The notes beneath the pieces are model-generated. The model worked only from the letters and a program-made list of their open reading frames with translations, had not been told where the DNA came from and ran no database searches. DNA of 64,000 bases, taken from assembly GCA_963971405.1 (NCBI GenBank), contig OZ020487.1, positions 11,629,344 through 11,693,343 of the forward strand, read 5' to 3'. How positions within the stretch are numbered: the stretch's first letter is position 1; each line of letters opens with the position of its first letter. Below, one piece after another: positions 45,600 through 56,749 of this stretch. The stretch comes from Psococerastis gibbosa (lineage: Eukaryota > Arthropoda > Insecta > Psocodea > Psocidae). The position numbers and the translations under genes were made by a program.

Positions 45600-45825
45600 A
45601 CACGTTTTCAGGTCCCAGGAACCAAAAGAACCGGTCCGAGTTTACTCGAACATGCTTTCCAATTTATCAACATTATTAGATCTTCTTCTTCTTCTTCAGC
45701 CAACGCCCGCCCTTGGCTGGTGGGCCATTTGACGCACATTAGTAGATAGAGAATATGAGTAATTTCATGGTAAATAATTTTCCAGTGGTTAAATTTCCTT
45801 TATTTCGGGGGGGGGGGGGGGGTTG
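45600..45825 (-). repeat. Dispersed repeat R2, copy 2, with an insertion
   Basis: It is the reverse complement of 5160-5330. A segment at about 45675-45750, starting with (TTC)n and reading CAGCCAACGCCCGCCCTTGG, is absent from the other copy and is therefore an insertion. Confidence 0.6.
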
Positions 45826-45945
45826 TCAACCTGACGTCACTGGAAGTGAGATAAATTCTAGAAAGGTCAGACATCACCGGCAGTGTGCCCCCCAATAGCT
45901 ACGGGGATCCTATTTTTGATAATATTGCAGTAGTGACAGAATTGG

Positions 45946-46075
45946 AATACTAACAATGACCTTGAGTCTGTTATCAAAACGCTTAAGGGTTATAGAACCT
46001 TGACTTAATTGGGAATTGTTAGTATAACCCTTAAGTGTTTGATAGCGCACAAGGTCAAGGTCATTGTTAGTATTT
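45946..46075. repeat. Foldback with about 48-bp arms
   Basis: AATACTAACAATGACCTTGA ... CGCTTAAGGGTTAT at left pairs with ATAACCCTTAAGTG ... TCAAGGTCATTGTTAGTATT at right across a loop of about 30 bases. No target duplication is seen. Confidence 0.75.
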
Positions 46076-46089
46076 CCCTCATACTATTA

Positions 46090-47860
46090 CTACTGATAGG
46101 TGATCCCGAAACAATCCGGCCTGTCATAAGCACATAGCCCTTACTTCAATAGCTTAGTCCAAACCAAAAATATATAAGTTAAAGGCAATATTTTGCTATT
46201 TTCCTGTTTCGGAAGTTAACCTTGGAGATGCACTGCAGTGGCAACTTTCGGGAGGTGGAATTCGGATGAGTTGCCCTTCTCCTGAGTCGTTTCCGGGTCC
46301 CGAAGAGGAAGAGTAAGTCTCCCCTCAGTAACGTCACAATATAGCCCAGTGGTTGGTTGGAAGCTCGTGCCTTGCGAGCCAAATTTGGCGCTTTGGACTC
46401 TCGGTAGTGGCGCCTAGGGGCCTGTAAATGTGTCACATCAATTAGTAAGAGTCTAAGCCCTAAGCTGGGAAAGTCAAGTGCGGTACGGCCAGACCGCGCA
46501 ATCTCAATTTGTGGTGAAAATTGTTCAGCAATCGTTGGCGTGTTTTGAAAGGTCTCGGCTTCAGAAAACCCGACATTTGGCTCACTTGTACAAAAAGGTT
46601 GCCGACCGCTGACGTAGCCTATAGTTTCGTCATATCGTCATGTACATGTATTCTATAACTTTTGGGAACTTTTAAGATTTGTAGCTCCAGCGTGGTCTAG
46701 TATGGTAAAGAGCCGAACTATATGAACTGAAAAGTATATAGTTGCGTAACTCGGCATAAACAGGACAAATTGTCTGCCTTCTATCTCTCCTATGCAGCCT
46801 CTTACTAGGTACTAGTCTCACTGGTATGACACATTTTTAGGCACCGGGTACCTACCCCCTTCGTAAGCTAACATGAATATGTGGCTGTCCAAGCCGTCGA
46901 TGTTGAGAGTTCTAGTTCAACGACAATGATTCGCTGCCAACCTGTGTGCGTGAAAATATTTTGGCGCCATTTATAATAGTTTTTGGGAAAATAATATCTT
47001 CTTTTTTTTCTAATAAGTATTCAAAATATGTTTTTCATTTTTAAAATGGCAAAAAAATATAGTTTTGCTGAAGGGCCAGTATTGTGAGCGCAAAGCGCCG
47101 AATTTGGCTAGCGAGCCATGGGTTGCCGACCACTTTCATATATGAAATTCCCTGTAGTTGAGAACTGAGTGGCTATTGTCCTAACTAGCATGGCAATGAA
47201 GAATTATGAGGCACCGTTAAATGTACAGGACCTAACATCTGTAGGCATCCGTGAGGTTCAGGTACTGCGCAGTTGTTTTAGGTCCCAGACCTCAACAGTT
47301 CGCACCGCAAATATTGCTACTGGTAAACTTAAACCACAATTCACTGCAATAACCAAGAGAAAGACTCGTGCTGATCCAACGATTTCCCCGAAGAGTTACT
47401 TACTTACTTAACGTGTCCGGGCCTAGGACACAGTTTCTGCTAGTCTCTACGAAAAGTTGAAAGGGCAGATTCAAATATTCTCCCTATAATGTTTTTGTAA
47501 GCTATATATGTACCCACCCAATCGCCGGTATTCTTCACTCTCTTTTTTTAGTTCTAGCTTATATAGAGGTCAATCCTTCTTATGGCCAGCTATTTACCTT
47601 CATTGCACACTCGGAACAATAAAATTGGAAAATTTAATAACTAAAAGCCTGGGCTGTGGTTAAAACGACGCCCCGGTTAGGCGTAAGCCATGCCCAGTTT
47701 TTCTATATCCTCTAATTTCGATCAGGTGGATTTAACGAACTATAGTGAACCTTATGGGGAAATGAGGCTTCCGTATGGGGAACTTTATGAAGCACTTTTG
47801 TATAATTCGCCGTATGCGTAGGCCTGCTTGAATGTACATACATATATGCCAGGGGTTTGG
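46090..47860. other. Unassigned DNA with hAT-like debris
   Basis: GGTTGCCGACCGCTG (about 46595) and GGGTTGCCGACCAC (about 47125) look like single ends of old hAT elements. ACTTACTTACTTAACGTGTC (about 47398) recurs at 2265. No gene is recognised. Confidence 0.35.
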
Positions 47861-47869
47861 GGTTTTCAA

Positions 47870-48470
47870 ACTTTCATTTCATTTAACGCGGACCCCATAA
47901 AAAAAATACTGTAGTTCTGTGAACCCCAAATCTTTTCGCCCAATCCCCCCCCTCATACAAAATAATCTTCGTAGGCAAGGGGGGGGGCTTATTGGGCTGC
48001 AGCCCCCCCCCCCCGAAATTTTTGAAAAAAAATTCTTTCCTCCGGGGGAAACCCCCGGGCCCCCCTGTAGCAACATAAATATGCATTCCTTTGTAAGCTT
48101 TGCTGCTGTAAAACCCCACTGTTTAGCACTTATAGGTGGATTTTTTCCCCCGGGAGAGACCCCCGGACCCCCTCTTTGGGTTAGAATGCAATATCATTTC
48201 TATGCAATTTAAACCGTCGTTATGATAACATTACGATTTAGTCCGCATATCCGCAAAATATTATACGCCAATGTTCGCACCAAAGCTAATTCCGCCTATA
48301 AATTGACGTTTGGTGTGGCTATGCTATCATATATGTACTCAGTAACACCATTACTTCAAAAGAATACACTAGATACAATTGAATTCTCAAGAATTTTTTT
48401 TTTACACTGGATAGGATCACAGTTGCCGCAGCCACCCCCGAAAAAAAATCCTGGCTACGGGCTTGATATC
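47870..48470. mobile_element. Degraded G/C-homopolymer hAT-like elements
   Basis: Long C and G runs (about 47980-48065), CCCGGGCCCCCCTG and AAAACCCCACTGTTTAGC mirror the bounded hAT elements. The right end CCTGGCTACGGGCTTG at about 48453-48468 matches the 40168 element. No left partner or target duplication was found. Confidence 0.5.
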
Positions 48471-49139
48471 TTCTATTCTACAATAGGCTATATATGGTAG
48501 TGAATTTGTGCTTTTTACAAAGGTAACAAATGAAGATTTCTAGATTTTCAATGGTAACACCAAAAGTTTGATTACGCCCAGGGATCAAAATGACGTAGGA
48601 AATATTATTAAATCTTTGACGCAAGCAGAGGTTATTAATACCGATGTGGACAGGTATTAAGCGCAGTTATATCAGGTTATCACATCAGGTATTAATAAGA
48701 TAAGCCTATGTACTTTATTAATTTTGCACCTTGAACCTGACAATGAAATTGGCAAGTTATTCGTGCGCAACATATTAACACTGCCACTGACATTGCCCTA
48801 ACAAGTGCATTACTGTATGTAATGTCATACCGGTAATTCTGATTTGAGATAATGATTGCCTTGCGTGTGGTCATTTCGTCAATTATTTAATTGTGGTTTT
48901 GCCCTAATAAAGTACTATATTTATAATATTTCGTGTAATTGGTAATTACTGCAAATATGCTGGGTATTTGCTACTGTTAGAATAAAGTAGGCCACGCCCT
49001 ATCTCTACAGAAGGTAGTCCAAACCTCTCGTTAATACGTAGTACTATAGAATTCTGCGTAGTAGGTGATAGATATATACTGTCGAGGTCGTCGAGTTAGA
49101 AGTTCTCTACTAAACGAAGTTCACTTGTTTCGGGTGAAA

Positions 49140-49680
49140 TTTATTACTATTATTACTATTATTATTATTATTATTATTTTGAGAGTTGAGCTGACATACA
49201 GTATGTCTTGGGACCCTTTGAACAGCATAATTTTTTGGGATCACATCCCAATCATTCAAACTATGTCTATTGGCAATTAATCAACTGTTGAAAAACAAGC
49301 AGCTTAACCTTGTTTAGCAAAGACAACCATTTCATTCAATGGCAAGTCAATCAGATCGACGTGGCCGATGTAAGCAGCCTCAAAACAGTCCAAACAGAAC
49401 TGGACAGTGGCCGAACACGTGTTCCACGGTTTCCTCCGATTCACTGCAGTGACGGCAGACGGTGGACTTATACATGACCCAGCCATGTGGGCTCTGAACA
49501 AACCATGACCAGTAACCAGGACTGCGGTCATATGAGCCGTCTCTCTACAGACAACCAGTCTATGTAACCCCATTCTGGGTGAATTTAACTCTAAAACTAA
49601 AGAATTTGGTGTGTGGAAGTTAGTAGGTTTTTCCTTCCATCCCATATGGCTGCATGTCTGGAAGATTCTCTCCATTTTAC
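49140..49680 (-). pseudogene. Non-LTR retrotransposon (family L1) C-terminus, 3' UTR and (AAT)n tail, copy 3
   Basis: On the minus strand one frame reads ETAHMTAVLVTGHGLFRAHM. After a frame change, MYKSTVCRHCSESEETVEHV then FGHCP follows. This LTGHG-x-F plus CxHC...EHxxxxC arrangement is the C-terminal zinc-knuckle region of insect non-LTR polyproteins (R1/LOA/I-like). Then comes VDLIDLPLNEMVVF, a short 3' UTR and an (AAT)n tail at 49140-49178. Copies at 38505 and 34270 share the 3' part. It is frameshifted and 5'-truncated. Confidence 0.8.
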
Positions 49681-49689
49681 CTTTAATGG

Positions 49690-50850
49690 AGAAATTTGAA
49701 AATATTTTGTAAGTAAAAAATTGGTTTTTGATTAAATTAATAATTAATTTCTCGGTCCATGGTCGTAAAATTATGAGAGTGGTTAGATGAAAACGTTATG
49801 AATAATACGAGCGAAAGAAATTTACATTTTTTCATCTGGAATATTATGTATTCTTCTGAAATATCCGATAGTGCATTAAACTGATTTTATAGAATTTGTA
49901 TATCAAATCAGTTGGAGAAATAGACTGCCATCTGACCACCATCATAATTGCGGCTGTGGGAGAAGAAATTAATTAATTTCGTACAAAATGTACGGCCATT
50001 CCTTGCCAGCAAAATATTTTGAAAACTGCCATAAACTCTCAAAGGTTTTTGATTACCGACGTGGCGTTCCTCATTGTGCAAGTTACAATTAATTGCACCC
50101 TTCGTCCTACCAAAAAAATTCTTCTTTAATATCCAAGTTTCTCTTTAATACGAACTTACTAACCCAGTTCTAATGTGTAAATACCATTCTACTGGTTTCG
50201 AATTAAACTGCTGCCATGGGCGTTGCAGCTATGGGCAAGGAGGGAGGCTTGAGGCGCCATTATTATTGTTTTTATAAAATTTGGTTCAATTCAGTGATTT
50301 CATTGGTTTTTATTTTTTAATAACGTATTTTTTCGTGCAAAGAACCCTCAGTACATACCCTCATACCAGTCATACCCTATTTAAACTTTAGTTCCATTTA
50401 CCTAAAGTCAGCCTTAAAATGGCAGGTAAGATAAGATTACTAGATCTACACCAAGAGCTGACGACGCATTTATCTATGTATTTACCTGCTACAACCCCCG
50501 TTGACAAAAACCTTGGATCCGCTCTTTTAATTAAAGGTCGCAGGGAGCGAGAATTCGATATTCTTGCTCCAATTATTTTTTCCGTCAGAAAACGTCAATG
50601 TTGGAGACAAAAGAGCTTTTCCTTCCGTTTATTATGCATCTCTTGCTACTCTTACAACAACAGCAGACAGCTTTGAGAAACGTCAACAAAATGGTGACAG
50701 GGCTCTTTGTTCGTGCTGTCGGGCTTACGTCAGCAAGTCCTCGAGACAAAGGTTGAAAGGTCGCTGTTGCTGATAGACAACCTTTTGACTTTTAAGGTCT
50801 TTTCATCATGGAAGTAAATAACTCGGTAAGTTAGACCTATGTTTCTTGGT
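49690..50850. other. Unassigned DNA
   Basis: The frame 50419-50676 (+, starting MAGKIRLLDLHQELTT) is the most protein-like in this stretch, with a CpG-containing body and a possible donor (ATGGCAG|GTAAGA) at its start, but no domain is recognised and no acceptor or partner exon is evident. Confidence 0.3.
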
Positions 50851-50852
50851 TG

Positions 50853-51127
50853 CATTGGCGTAAATAACACCCCCGCAACCCCCTCAGTGCGGGGGGCGCA
50901 GCATTGCTGGTGGGCGCACTTCGGCTCTCAAAATTAATTTAGAAATCTACCTAATTTATAATAAAAATATTCAATTTCAATTTGTTATCCATGTTGAGTA
51001 CATTTCCACTATTGACAATCACGCATAAGAAAGATGAAATAATGAGAAAACAGAAAAGGTAGGCGCAGCAAAGGTCTTCCCGGGGGGGGGGGGGGGGGGG
51101 CGGCAGCAGAAGTTATTTAAGCCACTG
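50853..51127. mobile_element. hAT-like non-autonomous element
   Basis: The ends CATTGGCGTAAATAAC and GTTATTTAAGCCACTG are inverted repeats. The flanks CTTGGTTG (50845-50852) and CGTGGTGG (51128-51135) agree at 6 of 8 positions. There is an internal run of about 20 G (51081-51100). Confidence 0.65.
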
Positions 51128-51661
51128 CGTGGTGGTGCTATAAAATTGAGTCAAATTCTAAATAATATCGTAAGATAAAGGAAGAAAATTGGCTATTTAT
51201 TAATTTTACTCATTGGGCGAATTTTTAGCCTTACCACTCTTGGAATTGTTTCATGCAAATGGTTACACTATTACTATACATTTACCGTTAAGGTGTCAAA
51301 TTGTCTACAATAGAGGTACTCCTAAAATAAAGTAGGAAAGGTGGGGGGGGGGGGGAAATTCATTGCATTTTTTGATTTATCCCTCACGTACATTTTTCAG
51401 ATTTTTGTCAATTTCCCTTTCCGGATACAATGTATTTATACACACAAGACGCCGCTGCGCTGTTTACGTTGCACTTACTGCGCATTAAGTATAGTAGTTC
51501 CCTTATCTCAGTAAGTCAGTTTAACTACTTTCTTAAGGTCAAAACTATTGGCCTTTATGTCAAAGTTGTAAAATAAGCACTTAAGCCTAATCTGCTGGAA
51601 CTAGTAGCTCTACTTACAAAAAACATGTTTAAGCACTGATGTTTGCTTTTTAACAATCCCT

Positions 51662-51838
51662 GGAAGAATAGAAGGCGTCAATCGACCTGGGCGCCCGAAA
51701 AAAGAATATCTGCAGCAAGTTATGGAGGTTGTAGGTGCCAATACATGTGTGGAGCTGATGAAGGCGCGCCAGGATCGAGGGGAGTGGAGGCATCGAAGCC
51801 ACATGTTGCTGCCGACCAGCCATCCGGCTGTAACTTGA
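51662..51838 (+). pseudogene. Non-LTR retrotransposon ORF2, C-terminal fragment
   Basis: A 58-codon frame reads NRPGRPKKEYLQQVMEVVG, then CVELMKARQDRGEWRH, and ends at a TGA (51836-51838) followed by AGAAGAAGAA. The RGRPK...Y...G / E-x-x-KARxDRxxWR pattern is the C-terminus of an insect non-LTR polyprotein of a different family from the copies at 8354 and 49140. It is 5'-truncated. Confidence 0.7.
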
Positions 51839-52069
51839 AGAAGAAGAATCCCTGGAAATGTAATCTCTTTTACAAACTGTTAGTTGGACTCACGTTGCCT
51901 CCTGTGTTTGTCTACTAGTCATTAGAGGCAGGGGCCTCATAGCCATCGAACAGCGGGCTAATATATATTTTATTTCATTTTATATATAAGTTATAACGAA
52001 TTGGTCTGTTTAAGTAGCAAAGGACTATTTCATGCATAGTACTGCGAGGATTTTTTTTAGTTTCTGTTA

Positions 52070-52449
52070 GGTGCCCATTCCACAGACCTGCTAGTGCTAA
52101 ATACAAGGTGACGTGGTAGCAGACATTCAAGACTTAGGCGGGGTTTCCACCGACCTCTTATTGCAGAATGCAAATGACATTGGCGGAAATTAGAATTTTT
52201 CTTTTTATAGAAATCTATTAAAATGTTTGTACTTAACATATCCCATGGCGCCATTTTTTAATTTTAGTTTGTTTGTTTATGATTTTACTGTATGATCATT
52301 GATCAATTTTAACTATGGCATAGAGGAAAATAAACATTTCCGTCAATTCTGCAATGCGAGGTCGGTGGAAACCCCGCCTAAGTCTTGAATGTCTGCTACC
52401 ACGTCACTGTTTTTGTTAATAGCCCTAGCCGGTCGGTGGAATGGGCGCC
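52070..52449. mobile_element. Self-nested MITE, family M1, copy 4, TTA target duplication
   Basis: This 380-bp copy starts GGTGCCCATTCCACAGACCT and ends GGTCGGTGGAATGGGCGCC. It is flanked by TTA on both sides (52067-52069, 52450-52452), the cleanest duplication in this family. The inner nested ends and AT core are present. Confidence 0.85.
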
Positions 52450-52780
52450 TTACCAACACTTCGCAACGCAGACGCAAACCTAAATTTACTTAAATCGAGA
52501 GTTCGAGACTGATATCCGAAACTACGAAGTTGAAATTCTACAAAACGACGCCTAGAAACTGCAATTATTTGAAAGGGAGATAATGCGGAAAATTTATGGA
52601 CCCCTGTACGAAAACAGCATGTGGCGTGTAAGAAACAACTCCGAAATAGACGCAGTACCTAACAATAGCTAGGGGTGTATTTATGGATCACCAGAAAGTC
52701 CCATAAGGTATTTATAACTTTAGTCCATGGGACCATGGCAATACTGTATGGTGAAAAGTGAAGACACCATACGTTTTGTA

Positions 52781-53020
52781 AAAGCGTAGCGTCTTGGATG
52801 GCTGAAACACGTCATAAGAATGTCACAGGACCGCAAACTGAACAAAATGCACAAAGAAGCATGACGGAACCAAGACGTCCAAGAAACTGCTAGAAAGACT
52901 AACTAGAAACCGACCTCCATGAGTTGGGACTCCATAGATGGTGGAGCGTTTTTCAAAACCGAGAAGACTGGTTGCTGAGCAGGCCAAGGCTCATCAAGGG
53001 CTATAGAGCCAGAAGAATAA
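52781..53020 (+). pseudogene. Non-LTR retrotransposon C-terminal remnant
   Basis: After an in-frame stop the sequence reads RLGWLKHVIRMS, the familiar RRLxWLGHVxRM motif. Further on, TGGTGGAGCG, GACTGGTTGCTGAGCAGGCC and AAGGCTCATCAAGGGCTATA translate to W...DW...EQAKAHQGL*. Several frame breaks separate the blocks, so the copy is old. Confidence 0.65.
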
Positions 53021-53159
53021 GACTACGAGGAATTTTAAAGTTTTGGTGCTGGGATTTTCCGTGAAACTGATAGGCTGTAGGAATTTACCGAATTATCAAA
53101 TTCATGGAAGAATTGTAATAACAAAAATGAAAAAAAAAAGAATCGTATATTATACTTAT

Positions 53160-53235
53160 CTACAGAGGCGACTGAAGACGTCAATCGGATACATTCATTA
53201 AATTGTTTGTATGCGATCAGCTCTTAAAAAAAATG
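53160..53235 (+). mobile_element. SINE-like repeat S2, 5'-truncated copy 3
   Basis: GGCGACTGAAGACGTCAATC through ACATTCATTAAATTGTTTG and an A-run correspond to the 3' part of S2 at 23504. Confidence 0.65.
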
Positions 53236-53819
53236 AGCGGACCATATTGTTATAACTTATGTATTAAAATATATATGAAAATTACAATTATTAATATTAA
53301 ATATATTTATTTTGAGTTTTGGACCTCTTAAGTGCATACTAATAAACTTAATAGAAAAAAAATGAAACCAAAAATATGCTGTATTACTATATATACGGTA
53401 CTTTATAAAATGTTTTACGTATGATGTGTTTTTATTGCTTTGAAATTACTTTTGGCCTTTATCTTCTAATGATTGATTAATTAATTGAGGAAGACTGCCG
53501 TCAATTACAATCAGTTGAAACCATGACTATACGAGCAGGATAAGGTTTTGTTGCTTTGAAATACCTCAAAAGTATGCAACACCTCTAACCTCTTTTGATT
53601 GATTACTTAATTGGTTGATTGATTGTGCGGGAAGACTTGGTAAGTAACCTAAGTACACACATGCGGAATCTTGAATGACCTTGAGGTCATTTCGCCTCAG
53701 TGAACCAAGTCCTTCCTGCTACCACCTGTACCTTCCACCATGTGCCATATTTCTCTAGCTGGAGACTGCGAAGAAAACATTGGCTGGATAGAACCTATAT
53801 TGCATTGTGCCATAATTTA

Positions 53820-54514
53820 GGCGGTGATTCCACTTGTCAATATTCCGTCATTTGTGCATGAGTAATTGATATGATTTTTGTTTTATAAGATAAAGTAAAG
53901 TAAAGTATATTTTATTTATCGAGGAATACATTCTACATACATTTCATTAGTGGTTCAGAGGGGCACCTTTGGGAATTCCCGTGATGGGCCCCTCGACCTA
54001 ATAGATAACATTTATATTAAAACTTATTCTAAACACTTAATCTACAATACAAAATAAATTCTTTGAAAATTGTGTTACAAAACAAAACAATTAACTTCAG
54101 GTACCTATTTAAATTATTAAAATTATTAAAGTTATAAAAATACATGCGTGTTATTAAAATACAAAAATAAAATAAAATATAATAAAATGAATTTTAAAAT
54201 GAACATTAACTTTTAACATTAACTTTTTAGCAAGGCAATTCAGGACAGGTAATTTCGCATGATAATTTTAATAGACTTCCTTATAAGGGACTTGTATATA
54301 TTGAGACTTGGGGCTTTTTTAATTGATAGAGGGATGGAGTTTTAGACCTTTATTGAAATATACTGTATGTATGGGAATGTTTAAATAGCGACGTTTTGAA
54401 TTGTGGTATTAAGTATCTGTACTTAACTTATCTATTATAAATTAAGATATAATCTGGTAGAGACTTATTATTGATGCACAATTGACGGATTGTTGACAAG
54501 TGGAATTAGCCGCC
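53820..54514. mobile_element. MITE, family M2, split by an insertion
   Basis: The ends GGCGGTGATTCCACTTGTCA and TGACAAGTGGAATTAGCCGCC-type (complementary) are flanked by TTA (53817-53819) and TAA (54515-54517). Aligned to the intact copy at 35007, the left half stops near 53896 and the right half resumes near 54409 (ACTTAACTTATCTATTATAA). Confidence 0.75.
53897..54408 (-). mobile_element. Non-LTR retrotransposon 3' fragment inside MITE M2
   Basis: On the minus strand it ends ATAAATAAAATATAC followed by (TTTAC)n, typical of a retroposed 3' tail, and it interrupts the MITE. It contains GGGGCCCATCACGGGAATTC and no open frame. The tail resembles the one at 32321. Confidence 0.55.
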
Positions 54515-54827
54515 TAAGTTGTATCATTAAAAAATTGTACCAAGTAGGAATCTAAATTGAACTAAATTTTCTGTATAGGATTTTCATTTTACTGGACATT
54601 TATCTGTTATCAAATAAATGATTATTTCTTTTATTGAAAAGGATTCAAACGAAAAATTTGAAAAATTCAGTTTCAGGGGGAGGGTAGATCATTAAGAAAT
54701 TGATTCCTCTCCAAAATAAAAAGATTGATGGCATAGGCTAGATATTGTGGCGCCTCCTCTCTGCCCTTGAGGGGCAGAAGGGATCCTTCTAAATAATTCT
54801 GTTCCTAGTAGAGTGAACCATATTTTA

Positions 54828-55027
54828 GGCGCCCATTCCACCGACCGGCTAGGGCTATTTACAAAAACAGTGACGTGGTAGCAGACATTCAAGACTTGGG
54901 CGGGGTTTCCACCAACCTCGCATTGCAGAATTGACGGAAATGTTTATTTTCCTCTATGCCATAGTTAAAATTGATCAATGATCATACAGTAAAATCACAA
55001 ACAAACAAACTAAAATTAAAAAATGGC
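54828..55027. mobile_element. Self-nested MITE, family M1, copy 5 (right half lost)
   Basis: It starts after TTA with GGCGCCCATTCCACCGACCG, includes the inner nested end and core, and breaks off after ACTAAAATTAAAAAATGGC. Confidence 0.7.
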
Positions 55028-55404
55028 CTTAGGGAAATTTCATCTACAAATAAAAGAAAGATAGAAAATTGTCTTTATTTTCCATAGGGGCGAATTTTGG
55101 GCCTTTCGGCCCATTCTTTCAATTAACCCATACAGGAAAAATTGATCGTAGAGCTATAAGGTAATGCATAATATAATATAAGATGGGACAATAGATAATA
55201 GCGATAAATGTCATAAAGTAGAAGAAATGATCCTCTACATTTTGGTGTATATTATGTGGCCGTCACTAAACCAACAGTTATTGACCTTGATTTACAAAAA
55301 AAAAAAAAAAAAGAAAAGAACGGACACTGAGATGTCACGACGCAGGAGTTCCACAACTGGACAGCTGGTGTAAGCGACGATTGCATTATGTGTATCAAAT
55401 TGTA

Positions 55405-55712
55405 GAGGAACATTTCTTCTACTTCATGATATCTTTTTTATTGATAATAATTCTAGTTTTAGTGCGAGTTGCGTTTTTGACATTATTAGAAAGAAAGGTT
55501 CTAGGTTATATTCAAATTCGAAAGGGCCCTAATAAGGTTGGCTGGCTTGGTATTTTACAGGCTTTTAGAGATGCAATTAAATTATTTACCAAGGAAATAA
55601 CATATCCTAATAAGTCTAATTATTTGGTTTATTATTTTTGTCCTTTATTTCTTTTCTTTTGATTTTTATTATTTGAATTTCATGAGAAATTGGATTTTAT
55701 TATTTTAAAAAA
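55405..55712 (+). pseudogene. nad1: NUMT: nuclear fragment of mitochondrial nad1
   Basis: The frame contains [20 protein letters not shown] then [13 protein letters not shown] and DAIKLFTKE, then SNYLVYYF, unmistakably the N-terminal part of NADH dehydrogenase subunit 1 (complex I, inner mitochondrial membrane). In the standard code it stops at a TGA near 55660. Reading TGA as Trp, as arthropod mitochondria do, extends it through WFLLFEF to about 55712. Only about 100 of some 310 codons are present, between nuclear repeats, so it is a NUMT and not a functional gene. A17-like poly(A) at 55299-55316 lies upstream. Confidence 0.9.
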
Positions 55713-55749
55713 CTGTCTGTGGGGTAATTGTAATTCTATTTTGAAGGAC

Positions 55750-55960
55750 TCCGGTCTACTTATAGTTGCCCATAGGTCCCTTGTCCAATGCCAACGACCC
55801 CATGGATTTTGGACATTGTATTGCTTCCGTATGCATTTTTGCCCATTGGCAAACTGGTATACGTTCTCGATGTCAACCTACACCGGTTACAAGCGATAAT
55901 GGACAAGCTGAGACAAGCTAACCATTGACGCAATGAAACAGACGAAAGTATGACTTAACC
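55750..55960 (+). repeat. Dispersed repeat R5, copy 2
   Basis: GGCAAACTGGTATACGTTCT, CGATGTCAACCTACACCGGT and CCATTGACGCAATGAAACAG match the copy at 34401-34520. It begins right after the NUMT. Confidence 0.6.
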
Positions 55961-56320
55961 AAGTACAGATACGAGTCTGTCTGTGGGGTGCCCGATTGTC
56001 TCTATATTCCCTTTAATTCGAACACCTTCCCCCTCCCCCTAGGAGGCATATTATCTTCAAAGTTAAAAAAAAAACAGCTTCTAAATGTGGACATTGAACA
56101 ATGTTTTTAAGCTTTGATCCCAGAAATGATAACAAGAGAGGTTGTTATCTTGGCCTCATTTCTGAGGAAAAAGTAAAAACTTAAGATTTGTGGTAAGTAT
56201 ATTACATCAGAAAATATTTCTGAATCATCAAAATAGCGTCTGGCGTCAGCTGTCACTTCATAAGTGTTTTCGATGTTTTTCACAATTTTTGGCATAATTT
56301 ACAGATATCGCTCTAAATTT

Positions 56321-56745
56321 TGTCTGTCGGTCTGTCTATAACTCGATTTGGGGCCAAACTACTAGATTTTGATGAAATCCCACATGTAAGCTCACAAAAA
56401 TATTGTCCAGGGATTTTTAGCCTACTCATTTTTTTGGATAACTTCATCTTGGGGTGTTTTATATCACAAAAACAACTAAAAAATGTTTTCTCAAAAACGG
56501 CTCCGACGATTTCTTTTAAATTCACAAATATTGTAGTACTTATTGCTGTCAACAAAACCTACTAGGTCGCATCGGCCTTGATAGTTCAGTTCAGGGCGTA
56601 AAAAATAAATAAAAAAAGGCTTTATTTTCGTGAATAATGACTAAAAAAAATAATTTTTCCATCAATGCTTCTTAACTCCAGGTAAGTTTTAGGTGCTAAA
56701 ATAGCTTAACAAAACCGAATAGGGGGCTTTCCCAAGCATCGTTTC
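56321..56745 (+). repeat. Dispersed repeat R1, copy 2
   Basis: GTCTGTCGGTCTGTCTATAA, TCTCAAAAACGGCTCCGACG, CGGCCTTGATAGTTCAG and AACAAAACCGAATAGG follow the same order as in the copy at 4567-5000. Confidence 0.65.
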
Positions 56746-56749
56746 GGTT

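Noticed and set aside
50419-50810. Possible first exons of a gene starting ATGGCAG|GTAAGA
   Set aside because: It is suggestive but unsupported: no partner exon or conserved protein segment could be found.
55405-55712. A functional nad1 gene or mitochondrial contig
   Set aside because: Only the N-terminal third is present, flanked by nuclear MITEs and dispersed repeats.
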